This document shows, piece after piece, positions 31,966 through 38,779 of a DNA stretch of 38,779 nucleotides. Position 1 is the first letter of the stretch, and each line of letters opens with the position of its first letter. The position numbers and the translations under genes are program-made. A model generated the notes under the pieces. It had not been told where the DNA came from and did no database searches. It saw only the letters and a list, made by a program, of their open reading frames with translations. Source of the DNA: an uncultured Opitutia bacterium (lineage in GTDB: Bacteria > Verrucomicrobiota > Verrucomicrobiia > Opitutales > Opitutaceae); the NCBI GenBank assembly GCA_903919985.1, contig CAIXKG010000126.1, positions 1 to 38,779 of the forward strand, given 5' to 3'.

Positions 31966-33321
31966 ATGTCCATGATTTCTCCGCGTTTTGCACTTCCGCT
32001 ATTCGCCGCCCTCACGTTGCACACCTTCGCCGCCGAGCCAGTCGCGCCACGAAATGCCGCCCGGCCAGCCGAGAACGCCGGGCCGGCCGCCGACTGGATC
32101 GATCCCAAAACCGGCCACCGCATCATCCGCCTCTCGCCCGATACGGGCGGCTCCAGTCTCTATTTTCACCAACACGGTTATACGCCCGAAGGCGATAAAG
32201 TCGTGCTGCGCGGCGCGGGCGGCATCTATACCGTCGACATTTCCAAATTAGGGACGACCGCACCCAAAGGAGAACTGATCCTGGCCGACGCCGCGCCCAT
32301 CGCGACCGCGTGGCGCACACGTGAAGCGTATTACGTCGACCGCGAAGCCGGAGCGATGAAGGCCGTGAACCTCGACACGAAGGCCGTGCGCGAAGTCATC
32401 AAGCTACCGCCTCAAGCGCGCAGCGGCGCGTATGCCCTGAACTGCGACGAAACTTTGTTGGTCGGCATCGCGCCGGACCCCGACGGCAAGACCGCGCCGC
32501 GTTTACCGCCCGGCGGCGTGCTGGCCCCCCCGCGCCAAGGCAGCCTCGAGCCGCAGTGGGCGGCTGGTACGCCGAAGATGATCTACACGCTCAACACCAA
32601 GACCGGTGAGTTCAAAGTCATCCACCGCGAGAACGACTGGACGAATCATCTGCAATGCTCTCCGACCGATCCGCAGCAAATTCTTTTCTGTCACGAAGGG
32701 CCCTGGCACTACAACGACCGCACCTGGACCATTCGCGCGGATGGCGGACCCGCACGCCTGCTGCACGAGCGGACCATGAACATGGAAATCGAAGGCCATG
32801 AATTTTTCGGCCAGGACGGCAAATCCGTGTGGTACGATTTGCAGACGCCGATGAGCGGAGTCTTCTGGCTGGCGAACGTCGACCTCTCCACCGGCCACCG
32901 CACCTGGTATAATTTACAACGCGACGAGTGGTCCGTGCACTACAACGTCTCGCGCGACGGAAAACTCATGGCGGGCGACGGCGGGGGCCCGACCAGCGTC
33001 GCTGCACGCACGATGGATCGCGAAGACATCCAGGGGCAGGGCCAGTGGATTTATCTTTTCCGTCCCGTCATGACTTCCGGCAGCTCATTCCGGGAAAAAA
33101 AGGACCTGATCGACGTCGGCTACTTCAAGTCGGAGCGACTCGTCGACATGTCGAATCACAACTACAGCAAGGAAACCGGCGTCGAGCCGAACCTGACGTT
33201 CACGCCCGACGGAAAGTGGATCATCTTCAGTGGTAATTTTCACTCGAATCCTGGCCCTGGCCGTCGTGCGACGACCCACACCTACGCGGTCGAAATCGCC
33301 AAACATCCCAAAGCCAACTGA
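31966..33321 (+). CDS. Oligogalacturonate-lyase-like (PL22-related) beta-propeller protein
   Basis: The 451-residue protein has a signal peptide (PLFAALTLHTFAAE) and a seven-bladed propeller-like sequence. Landmarks shared with the PL22 family are WIDPKTGHRIIRLS near the start, YFHQHGYTPEGDKVVL, HLQCSPTDPQQILFCHEGP and the GHEFFGQDGKSVWYD block. However, the final block reads GVEPNLTFTPDGKWIIF, where authentic PL22 lyases have a QxxHPH metal site before FTPDG. This form lacks those ligands, so it may belong to a related subfamily with another activity or none. It follows the symporter by 66 bases on the same strand, probably co-transcribed. The signal peptide puts it outside the cytoplasm. 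Confidence 0.8.
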   Translation: MSMISPRFALPLFAALTLHTFAAEPVAPRNAARPAENAGPAADWIDPKTGHRIIRLSPDTGGSSLYFHQHGYTPEGDKVVLRGAGGIYTVDISKLGTTAPKGELILADAAPIATAWRTREAYYVDREAGAMKAVNLDTKAVREVIKLPPQARSGAYALNCDETLLVGIAPDPDGKTAPRLPPGGVLAPPRQGSLEPQWAAGTPKMIYTLNTKTGEFKVIHRENDWTNHLQCSPTDPQQILFCHEGPWHYNDRTWTIRADGGPARLLHERTMNMEIEGHEFFGQDGKSVWYDLQTPMSGVFWLANVDLSTGHRTWYNLQRDEWSVHYNVSRDGKLMAGDGGGPTSVAARTMDREDIQGQGQWIYLFRPVMTSGSSFREKKDLIDVGYFKSERLVDMSNHNYSKETGVEPNLTFTPDGKWIIFSGNFHSNPGPGRRATTHTYAVEIAKHPKAN

Positions 33322-33347
33322 GTGGCTATTTGAGTCGCCCTCCGGCC

Positions 33348-33370
33348 GTAGGCCAGCGGCGCCGGCCTAC
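33348..33370. terminator. Hairpin between convergent genes
   Basis: GTAGGCC (33348-33354) pairs with GGCCTAC (33364-33370) across a nine-base loop, overlapping the stop codon of the AEC permease gene. It resembles the larger palindrome at 17634-17663. Confidence 0.45.
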
Positions 33371-34317
33371 TGTACGCCCACCCACGCGAGGCCCAGTCGA
33401 ATCCAGAGAGGAATCGTCGCCAATCCGAACAACGTCGTGCCCATCACGATTTGGACCGCGGTCAACGGCTGGCCGCCGTAGTGCCGCGCGAGCACGATGG
33501 TGAAAACGCCGGTGGGCATCGCGGCTTGGATCACGAGCACCCGCTTCAATTCGATCGGACACGGGAGCCACTTCGCCACGCCCAAAATCAGCACCGGGAA
33601 AATTGCCAGCCGGAGCAGGCTCGCACTCGCCACCACCTTGGGGCTGATCAACGCCCGCACATCGCCGAGATAATTCGCGAGACTGACGCCGATCATCACG
33701 AGCCCGATCGGAATCGCACAGATCGCCAGCGCATGCACGGTGTTCATCACGATCTCGGGCACAAACCGCACCGCGCCGGAAAGATTCACCAGCATCGCGC
33801 CCACGAGCGTGATCACCACGGGATTGAGGAGCTTGCGCCAGCCTTCCCGCACCGAGAGACCGTTTAAGATCAACACGCCGACGGTCCAAACCGCCGCTTC
33901 CACCCCGACGTTATGCACGAGTAGCACACCCTGCGACTCGCGCCCCCAGATTGCCGCCATGATCGGCAACGGCAGGTAACCGTAATTGGCCACGCCCGTA
34001 GTCACCGCGAAGGTCCGCTGACCATGCCCAACCGTCAATCCGACCGCGCGCGCTCCATACATGGATAGCTTAAGCGTCACCGCGGTGAGGGCGAAGCCCA
34101 CCAACGGCGGCAACAGGACGTTCGCTGGATTGCGCAACGCCGCATTCCCCACCACCGACTCGAACACCAGGCACGGGAAACAAAGGTTCACGACCAAACG
34201 GATCAGACTCGTCTCCGCCTCCCCCTCGATCCAATGCGCCCGACGGATCGCCGCGCCCACCGCGATCAACGCAAAGACCGGCAGAATCAGCAGCAAAAGT
34301 TGCCAGTACGTGGGCAT
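33367..34317 (-). CDS. AEC family transporter
   Basis: The 316-residue protein has about ten membrane helices with the auxin-efflux-carrier layout: FALIAVGAAIRRAHWIEGEA in the first helix and loop, then the repeat LVVNLCFPCLVFESV, GVANYGYLPLPIMAAIWG, and a second half starting GLVMIGVSLANYL. These permeases export or exchange organic anions such as malate-like acids. It is leftward, downstream of the flavoprotein gene by 58 bases, so may share its transcript. Start ATG 34317 gives a short N-terminus before helix 1. Confidence 0.92.
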   Translation of the reverse strand: MPTYWQLLLLILPVFALIAVGAAIRRAHWIEGEAETSLIRLVVNLCFPCLVFESVVGNAALRNPANVLLPPLVGFALTAVTLKLSMYGARAVGLTVGHGQRTFAVTTGVANYGYLPLPIMAAIWGRESQGVLLVHNVGVEAAVWTVGVLILNGLSVREGWRKLLNPVVITLVGAMLVNLSGAVRFVPEIVMNTVHALAICAIPIGLVMIGVSLANYLGDVRALISPKVVASASLLRLAIFPVLILGVAKWLPCPIELKRVLVIQAAMPTGVFTIVLARHYGGQPLTAVQIVMGTTLFGLATIPLWIRLGLAWVGVQ

Positions 34318-34375
34318 CGTGGGTCACCTTGCAGCGACGGCGACGCAGGTCACGCCGGAAAGCGCTCGCCCCGAC

Positions 34376-35665
34376 TTACTCCGCCATGGCCCGGCCCGCC
34401 AGCCAGCCGGTGGTCCACGCTGACTGGAAATTGAATCCACCCGTGATGCCGTCGATGTCGAGCACCTCGCCCGAAAAATACAAACCCGGACAAATACGGC
34501 TCTCCATGGTTTTGAAATTAACCTCGCGCAACCGCACGCCGCCGCAGGTCACGAATTCCTCCTTGTTGGTGCTCTTTCCGCTCACCGCAAATTCCGCCGC
34601 GCAGACTTGGGCTGCCAGCGCCTTCAACGCGGCGTTGCCCGCCATCGTCCACGGGGTTGTCGGGGCGATTCCCGCCGACGCCACGAGACGCTCCCAGAAT
34701 CGCTGCGGAACGCCCGGGATGGGACTCCACGTTGTGATTTGCTTCCTTAAATTCTTCGTGCGCACCCCGGCCAATTCGCGCGCAAACGTTTCCGGCGTGT
34801 GCGGCGGGGCGAAATTTACGGTCAGCGTAAACGCGTAATCCATCGCGGCGAGTTCCCGCGCCCCCCACGCCGAAAGTTTTAAGATCGCCGGACCGCTGAG
34901 TCCCCAATGCGTGACCAACAGCGGGCCTTCCGCTCGCAATTTTGTCCCTTGCACCGATGTCTCCACGCGCTCGACCGCGACTCCCGCCAGATCCATCAAC
35001 CGCGCGTCACGCTCGATATTAAATGTGAACAGCGACGGCACGGGCGGTTCGATCACGTGGCCCAGCGCTTGAGCGACGGCGAGCCCGGCCGAAGATTTGT
35101 TGCCCCCCGTCGCCAGCAGCACGCGATCGGCCGAGATGATTTCCCCGGTCGTCAGCTCTACTGCAAAGCTCGGGCGATCCGTTTCCAGCGGCTCACCCGA
35201 GGCCATGGAAACAACGCGCTCCACCCGGCGCAGTCCGACGCCCTTTATCACGCGCACCCCGGCCTGCATCGCCGCCCGCTGCAAGCACTCCATCACGGTC
35301 GCGGAATCGTCCGTGACCGGAAACATGCGGCCATCGGCCTCGGTTTTGAGCAGCACCCCGCGCGCTTCGAACCACGCCACGGTATCGCGCGGCTGGAAGC
35401 GTGAAAACGCTCCGAGCAACTCGCGCTCGCCCCGCGGGTATTTTTTGACGAGTTCGCGCGGCTCGAAACACGCATGCGTTACGTTGCAACGACCGCCGCC
35501 GGACACCCGAACTTTGGCGAGTAAGTGGGCCGTGGCCTCATAAATCGCAACCTGGGCACCGGAACAATTTCCCCCCGCACCCCCATATTGTTCAGCACAG
35601 GCAATGGCCGCGAAAAAACCGGCCGCCCCGCCGCCGGCAATCACGATGTTTTTTTTCGCAGCCAT
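34376..35665 (-). CDS. HI0933/YhiN-family flavoprotein
   Basis: About 429 residues. The FAD-binding dinucleotide fold is at the start (IVIAGGGAAGFFAAIACA). The family signature follows as KVRVSGGGRCNVTHA. ATGGNKSS and the C-terminal GEVLDIDGITGGFNFQ-AW block complete the HI0933 pattern. Members are NAD(P)/FAD-dependent oxidoreductases of uncertain substrate. ATG 35665 is preferred over ATG 35674 because it begins directly before the first strand (MAAKKNIVIAG). Confidence 0.94.
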   Translation of the reverse strand: MAAKKNIVIAGGGAAGFFAAIACAEQYGGAGGNCSGAQVAIYEATAHLLAKVRVSGGGRCNVTHACFEPRELVKKYPRGERELLGAFSRFQPRDTVAWFEARGVLLKTEADGRMFPVTDDSATVMECLQRAAMQAGVRVIKGVGLRRVERVVSMASGEPLETDRPSFAVELTTGEIISADRVLLATGGNKSSAGLAVAQALGHVIEPPVPSLFTFNIERDARLMDLAGVAVERVETSVQGTKLRAEGPLLVTHWGLSGPAILKLSAWGARELAAMDYAFTLTVNFAPPHTPETFARELAGVRTKNLRKQITTWSPIPGVPQRFWERLVASAGIAPTTPWTMAGNAALKALAAQVCAAEFAVSGKSTNKEEFVTCGGVRLREVNFKTMESRICPGLYFSGEVLDIDGITGGFNFQSAWTTGWLAGRAMAE

Positions 35666-35700
35666 CCGGCGCACGCTGGGACGCGGCCTCGCCGGAGTCG

Positions 35701-35736
35701 AAAAATAAAAACGCCGCAGGCCAAAGCCTGCGGCGT
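35701..35736 (-). terminator. Intrinsic terminator of first Spy-like gene
   Basis: On the minus strand ACGCCGCAGGC, a TTTG loop and GCCTGCGGCGT are followed by TTTTATTTTT. An 11-bp perfect stem plus T-tract 26 bases after the stop codon makes this a textbook terminator. Confidence 0.93.
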
Positions 35737-35762
35737 GCGTAAAAAACTAAATCGCTAAGCGA

Positions 35763-36182
35763 TTATTGTGGGGGACGAGCGCCACCGCCGCCAGGGCCGC
35801 CAGCGCCGCGGCCAGCCGGAGCCGGGATCGCGTCGAACTTCGGCTGCTGCTCAGCCGTGAGCAGCGCGCGGATTTCCTTGTTGGTCGCCGTGCGGGCTTC
35901 CTGAGCCTTCGGGCCGCGACGATCTTCCGGCGCCATCGCCTGCTGATCAGCAGCAGCCTTCGTCAGAATCGCGGTGATCTTGGTCTTCTGATCAGCCGTG
36001 AGCTTAACTGCCTCGTCGATTTGGGCGACGCGGGCCTCAGGCGTTTGACCGCCGCGACGACCACCACCGCCACCGGGACCACCAGGGGCGCCGCCAGCGG
36101 GAGGTTGGGCGAACGAAATCGCGGGAACGATGGCAAGGCCGAGGGCCAGAGCCATGATAATGGACTTGGGTGACAGTTTCAT
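35763..36182 (-). CDS. Spy/LTXXQ-like secreted protein
   Basis: The 139-residue protein has a signal peptide (SIIMALALGLAIVPAISFA) and a proline/glycine-rich mature N-terminus (GGAPGGPGGGGGRRGG). Two helical stretches follow with the LTADQKTKI and LLTAEQQPKF phrases typical of the Spy/CpxP LTXXQ repeat, and a Gly-rich tail. Such proteins are periplasmic, often chaperone-like or metal-responsive. The start at ATG 36182 is fixed by the signal peptide. A second protein of the same type is encoded immediately upstream. Confidence 0.85.
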   Translation of the reverse strand: MKLSPKSIIMALALGLAIVPAISFAQPPAGGAPGGPGGGGGRRGGQTPEARVAQIDEAVKLTADQKTKITAILTKAAADQQAMAPEDRRGPKAQEARTATNKEIRALLTAEQQPKFDAIPAPAGRGAGGPGGGGARPPQ

Positions 36183-36293
36183 GATGATGTGGGTACGGGT
36201 TGGAATTGAATCCGGGGAACTTGTCCCAACGAAGTCAGGACCGGCAGACAGACGACATATTTGGGAATTAGTTTCAAACATTTAAGCAGGGGC

Positions 36294-36327
36294 AAAAAAG
36301 CCGCCGCGGCTGCCTGCCGCCGCGGCG
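36294..36327 (-). terminator. Intrinsic terminator of second Spy-like gene
   Basis: On the minus strand two GCCGCGGC arms (36319-36326 and 36303-36310) separated by eight bases form a 9-bp stem, followed by GGC and six T residues. It lies 25 bases after the stop of the upstream gene. Confidence 0.8.
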
Positions 36328-36351
36328 CGGGCTGACACCAACAAAGATAAG

Positions 36352-36825
36352 CTATAATTTCCCCGCCTTCTTAGCTTTGGGGGCGCCGGCCTTGCCGGGG
36401 CTACCTTCCGGTTTGATCGCATCAAACAGCTTCTGTTGTTCGGGCGTCAGCAGCGCCCGAACCTGATCGGGAGCACTTTTTGCTAAGCTCGCCATTTTGG
36501 CGCGATCGCCTTTCGCCGCCTTGAGTTCCTCGGCCTGCTTGGCCCGCAGATCGGCCAGCTGCTGCTGTTGGGTGTCGGTCAGATTCAACTTCTCCGCGAG
36601 CATGGTGTCCCGTTGCGCCACTTGATCGCGCGCTCCTTTGTTGGCTCCTTTGGCTCCCTTGACGCCTTTCGCACCCTTTCCGGCCGCGGCCGTCGAGGGG
36701 GCAACCGGCACAGCGGCGGTATCATCTTGGGCGCGAACAAAAGGCGCGGCCGCCAAAGCGGCTGCGAGCGTGGCGAGAGCGAGTTTGAGCGTGATTTTCA
36801 CAGGATTAATTTTGTGGGTTAACAT
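36352..36825 (-). CDS. Spy/LTXXQ-like secreted protein with Lys/Gly-rich linker
   Basis: The 157-residue protein has a signal peptide (LKLALATLAAALAAAPFVRA) and a low-complexity Lys/Gly/Ala segment (GKGAKGVKGAKGANKGA). Helices follow with LNLTDTQQQQLADL and LLTPEQQKLFDAI, the LTXXQ-type repeats. The tail is again basic. It is a paralogue in layout of the downstream Spy-like gene, with its own terminator. Start ATG 36825 gives MLTHKINPVKI before the hydrophobic core; the frame continues to 37002 but overlaps the ABC gene and looks non-coding. Confidence 0.82.
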   Translation of the reverse strand: MLTHKINPVKITLKLALATLAAALAAAPFVRAQDDTAAVPVAPSTAAAGKGAKGVKGAKGANKGARDQVAQRDTMLAEKLNLTDTQQQQLADLRAKQAEELKAAKGDRAKMASLAKSAPDQVRALLTPEQQKLFDAIKPEGSPGKAGAPKAKKAGKL

Positions 36826-36979
36826 GGGTGGGACCAGCGTCCGGTTGCCGGTAGACGCCAGGTCACCGGAGCGGTTACGAAATATATCCGCCGCCAAGGT
36901 CCGCGATCTTTTCGGGTGGGCTCGACGAAAACGGCGCCGCGCTTGCCGCGCGAAAAAATTCGCCGCAGCGTCGTCACCC

Positions 36980-37711
36980 ATGATCGAAGTCGCGGCGCTC
37001 ACAAAACGTTACGGAGATTTCACGGCCGTGCGTGACCTCTCGTTTACCGTCCAAGCCGGCGAAGTGCTCGGTCTCGTCGGGCCCAACGGCGCCGGCAAAA
37101 CCAGCACACTGCGCTGCCTTTCCGGCATCATCGCGGCAAGTACAGGGCAAGTTCGAATCGCCGGTCACGACGTGACTGCCGATCCGGTGGCCGCCAAACG
37201 CCAGCTCGCTTTCTTCCCCGACGAGCCGCGGCTTTTTGACTATCTCACGGTTCGCCAGCATCTCGCTTTCGTCGCGCGCATCTACGGCATCGACGATCAT
37301 CAGCGCATCGCCGAACCCTTGCTGGTCGAACTGGAGATCGCGGACAAAGCCGACCAGTTACCCGGTGAGTTATCCCGGGGCATGAAGCAAAAACTCGCGA
37401 TCGCCTGTGGCCTCCTGCACGGCCCGCGCGTGATGTTTTTCGACGAGCCGCTCACCGGCCTCGACCCTCTCGGCATTCGGCGCATGAAAGATTCCATCCT
37501 GCGGCGCGCCCGCGACGGCGCCGCCATCGTGCTCAGCTCCCATCTGCTCCACTTATTGGAAGAGGTTTGCTCCCACGTGCTCATCCTGAAGCAAGGCGAG
37601 AAAATCGCTCACGGTTCGATTCCGGATATTTCGAGCCAGTTTGCGCTGGGTGAAACGAATGTCAGTCTTGAGGAAATCTTCCTCCGCGCCACCGGTGGCA
37701 CAGAGAACTAA
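36980..37711 (+). CDS. ABC transporter ATP-binding protein
   Basis: The 243-residue protein has all ABC ATPase motifs: Walker A GPNGAGKT (34-41), signature LSRGMKQK in place of LSGGQ-type, Walker B VMFFDEP and the D-loop LTGLDP, and the switch histidine in SSHLLH. The signature LSRGMKQK is the form found in CcmA-like and NatA-like exporters. It drives the adjacent permease, 23 bases downstream. Start ATG 36980 gives the usual N-terminus (MIEVAALTKRYG). Confidence 0.95.
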   Translation: MIEVAALTKRYGDFTAVRDLSFTVQAGEVLGLVGPNGAGKTSTLRCLSGIIAASTGQVRIAGHDVTADPVAAKRQLAFFPDEPRLFDYLTVRQHLAFVARIYGIDDHQRIAEPLLVELEIADKADQLPGELSRGMKQKLAIACGLLHGPRVMFFDEPLTGLDPLGIRRMKDSILRRARDGAAIVLSSHLLHLLEEVCSHVLILKQGEKIAHGSIPDISSQFALGETNVSLEEIFLRATGGTEN

Positions 37712-37734
37712 AGGCGAAGCGAGACGCGATCCCC

Positions 37735-38779
37735 ATGCTCGGTGCCCTGCTCTACCTGCGGCTCACGTCGCTCAAGAATTTACTGCTCTCACGGCTCCGC
37801 CGTTTGCGGCAGCCCAAGTATCTCGTGGGCGCAATCGTAGGCGCAGGGTATTTCTACTTGGCTTTCTTCCGGCGTTTCTCCGCGCCTGCGCCGGGGCGCG
37901 GGCTCACTGCGCCACGCGGGCTGCCAGGCGTGACCCTTCCGACCCTCGATCTTCTCCCGGTGTATACCACCGGTGGCGCCCTGCTGTTGTTGCTAATCGC
38001 CACCTTTACGTGGGCCCTTCCCACTCAAAAACCCGGGCTGGCGTTCACTGAAGCCGAAATCGCTTTTCTTTTTCCCGCCCCGATTTCACGACGGCGACTG
38101 ATTCATTTTAAAATGCTCGGCGCGCAGCTCCGGATTCTCGTCTCGGCCATTTTTTTTACCCTGATTTCAAGCGGCTGGAGCTTTCTGGCCGGCGGCGCGC
38201 TCATTCATGCCCTCGGATGGTGGATCATTCTCACGACTGTAAATCTGCATATCACCGGTGCCACGCTTTCGGTCACCCGACTGATCGACGGCGGGGTAAG
38301 CACCGCCCGGCGGCGCGCCACGGTGCTGGGCGTGATCGGAGTGGTCGCGGTGACCGCCATCCTATCGAGCTGGAACGGCATGCCGCCCATATTCGAGTCC
38401 GGACCGCGCCCCAGCGGCTCTTTCGCCGACGTCACCGTTGCGGTTGCCTACGTCGGACAGTTTCTCGACTCCGGCGCCTTCCACTGGCTGCTGCTCCCAG
38501 GTAAGTGGGTGGTCGGACCGTTTCTCGCCACGGATCGCGCGACGTTTTTGCACGCACTTTGGCCGGCGGCGCTCCTCATTCTGGCCCACTATTTCTGGGT
38601 CTCACGCATGGAGGTGTCGTTCGAAGAAGCGTCGGTCGCGAGCTCCGAGAAGCGGGCAGCCCGGATTGCGCGCATCCGCCGCGGCGGATCCTTGAGCGCC
38701 GAGAAACCCAAGCCGCGCCGCGAGCCTTTCCGGTTACGATCTACCGGTCGTCCGGAACTCGCTTTCCTCTGGAAAAACC
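37735..38779 (+). CDS. ABC exporter permease, 3' end beyond window
   Basis: The frame starts at ATG 37735 and remains open to the right edge (348 codons visible). The protein has several hydrophobic segments, among them YLVGAIVGAGYFYLAFF and ALLLLLIATFTWAL. It carries PGLAFTEAEIAFLFPAPISRR, split as PGLAFTEAEIAF and LFPAPISRR, a phrase seen in putative ABC exporter permeases. It is coupled to the ATPase gene just upstream. The substrate is unknown. Confidence 0.88.
   Translation, partial: MLGALLYLRLTSLKNLLLSRLRRLRQPKYLVGAIVGAGYFYLAFFRRFSAPAPGRGLTAPRGLPGVTLPTLDLLPVYTTGGALLLLLIATFTWALPTQKPGLAFTEAEIAFLFPAPISRRRLIHFKMLGAQLRILVSAIFFTLISSGWSFLAGGALIHALGWWIILTTVNLHITGATLSVTRLIDGGVSTARRRATVLGVIGVVAVTAILSSWNGMPPIFESGPRPSGSFADVTVAVAYVGQFLDSGAFHWLLLPGKWVVGPFLATDRATFLHALWPAALLILAHYFWVSRMEVSFEEASVASSEKRAARIARIRRGGSLSAEKPKPRREPFRLRSTGRPELAFLWKN

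Noticed and set aside
1-38779. CRISPR array or defence system
   Set aside because: No regularly spaced repeats and no cas, restriction or other complete defence genes were seen; only a toxin-antitoxin pair and a helicase scrap.

Overview
The window looks like a chromosome segment of a high-GC Verrucomicrobiota bacterium, most likely an Opitutaceae-type organism. This is inferred from gene content and style: a DUF1592/DUF1552 pair of the kind common in Planctomycetes and Verrucomicrobia, a PL9 pectate lyase, a UxaC/UxaE uronate pair, two Spy-like proteins, and genes with weak or no Shine-Dalgarno sequence. No rRNA, intact tRNA or CRISPR array is visible.

Layout. 1-735: 3' truncated secreted protein. 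1.0-7.6 kb: an accessory block marked by three degenerate direct repeats (about 1000-1101, 6484-6680, 7493-7607). The last two carry what looks like the 3' end of tmRNA (T-loop to CCA). The first interval holds a three-gene operon (DUF1592 c-type cytochrome-like protein, Tat-exported DUF1552 protein, ankyrin-repeat protein). The second holds a DUF433/DUF5615 toxin-antitoxin pair. 7.6-9.8 kb: a LytTR regulator with a degenerate receiver domain, strong hairpins, and gene debris including a frameshifted trhO (rhodanese) remnant. 9.8-17.6 kb: PL9 pectate lyase, a polytopic GT-C-like membrane protein, a 54-residue tandem CDGSH-type iron-sulfur protein, an intact bacterial nitric oxide synthase, a methyltransferase and a lipoprotein, interleaved with remnants of an IS3 transposase, a helicase and a GT2 glycosyltransferase.

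17.7-33.3 kb: mostly intact genes with a uronate/pectin theme. uxaE and uxaC are consecutive behind a 17-bp palindromic operator candidate and would convert galacturonate to tagaturonate and then fructuronate. Further on lie a LacI-type regulator, two short-chain dehydrogenases, a sodium:solute symporter and a PL22-related propeller protein. With the PL9 lyase these suggest use of pectin fragments: depolymerise, import, isomerise, reduce. Housekeeping genes sit between them: a TlpA-like thioredoxin protein, tex with a clear intrinsic terminator, a truncated terC remnant, and a Ca2+/H+ antiporter.

33.4-38.8 kb: AEC permease, HI0933/YhiN-type flavoprotein, two Spy/LTXXQ-like secreted proteins each followed by a good terminator, and a divergently transcribed ABC exporter whose permease runs off the right edge.

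The most notable items are the nitric oxide synthase with its neighbouring tandem CDGSH miniprotein, the tmRNA-3'-end-like repeat series that partitions the left-hand cargo, the pseudo-receiver LytTR protein, and the high density of recognisable gene fragments between 8.9 and 16.7 kb.
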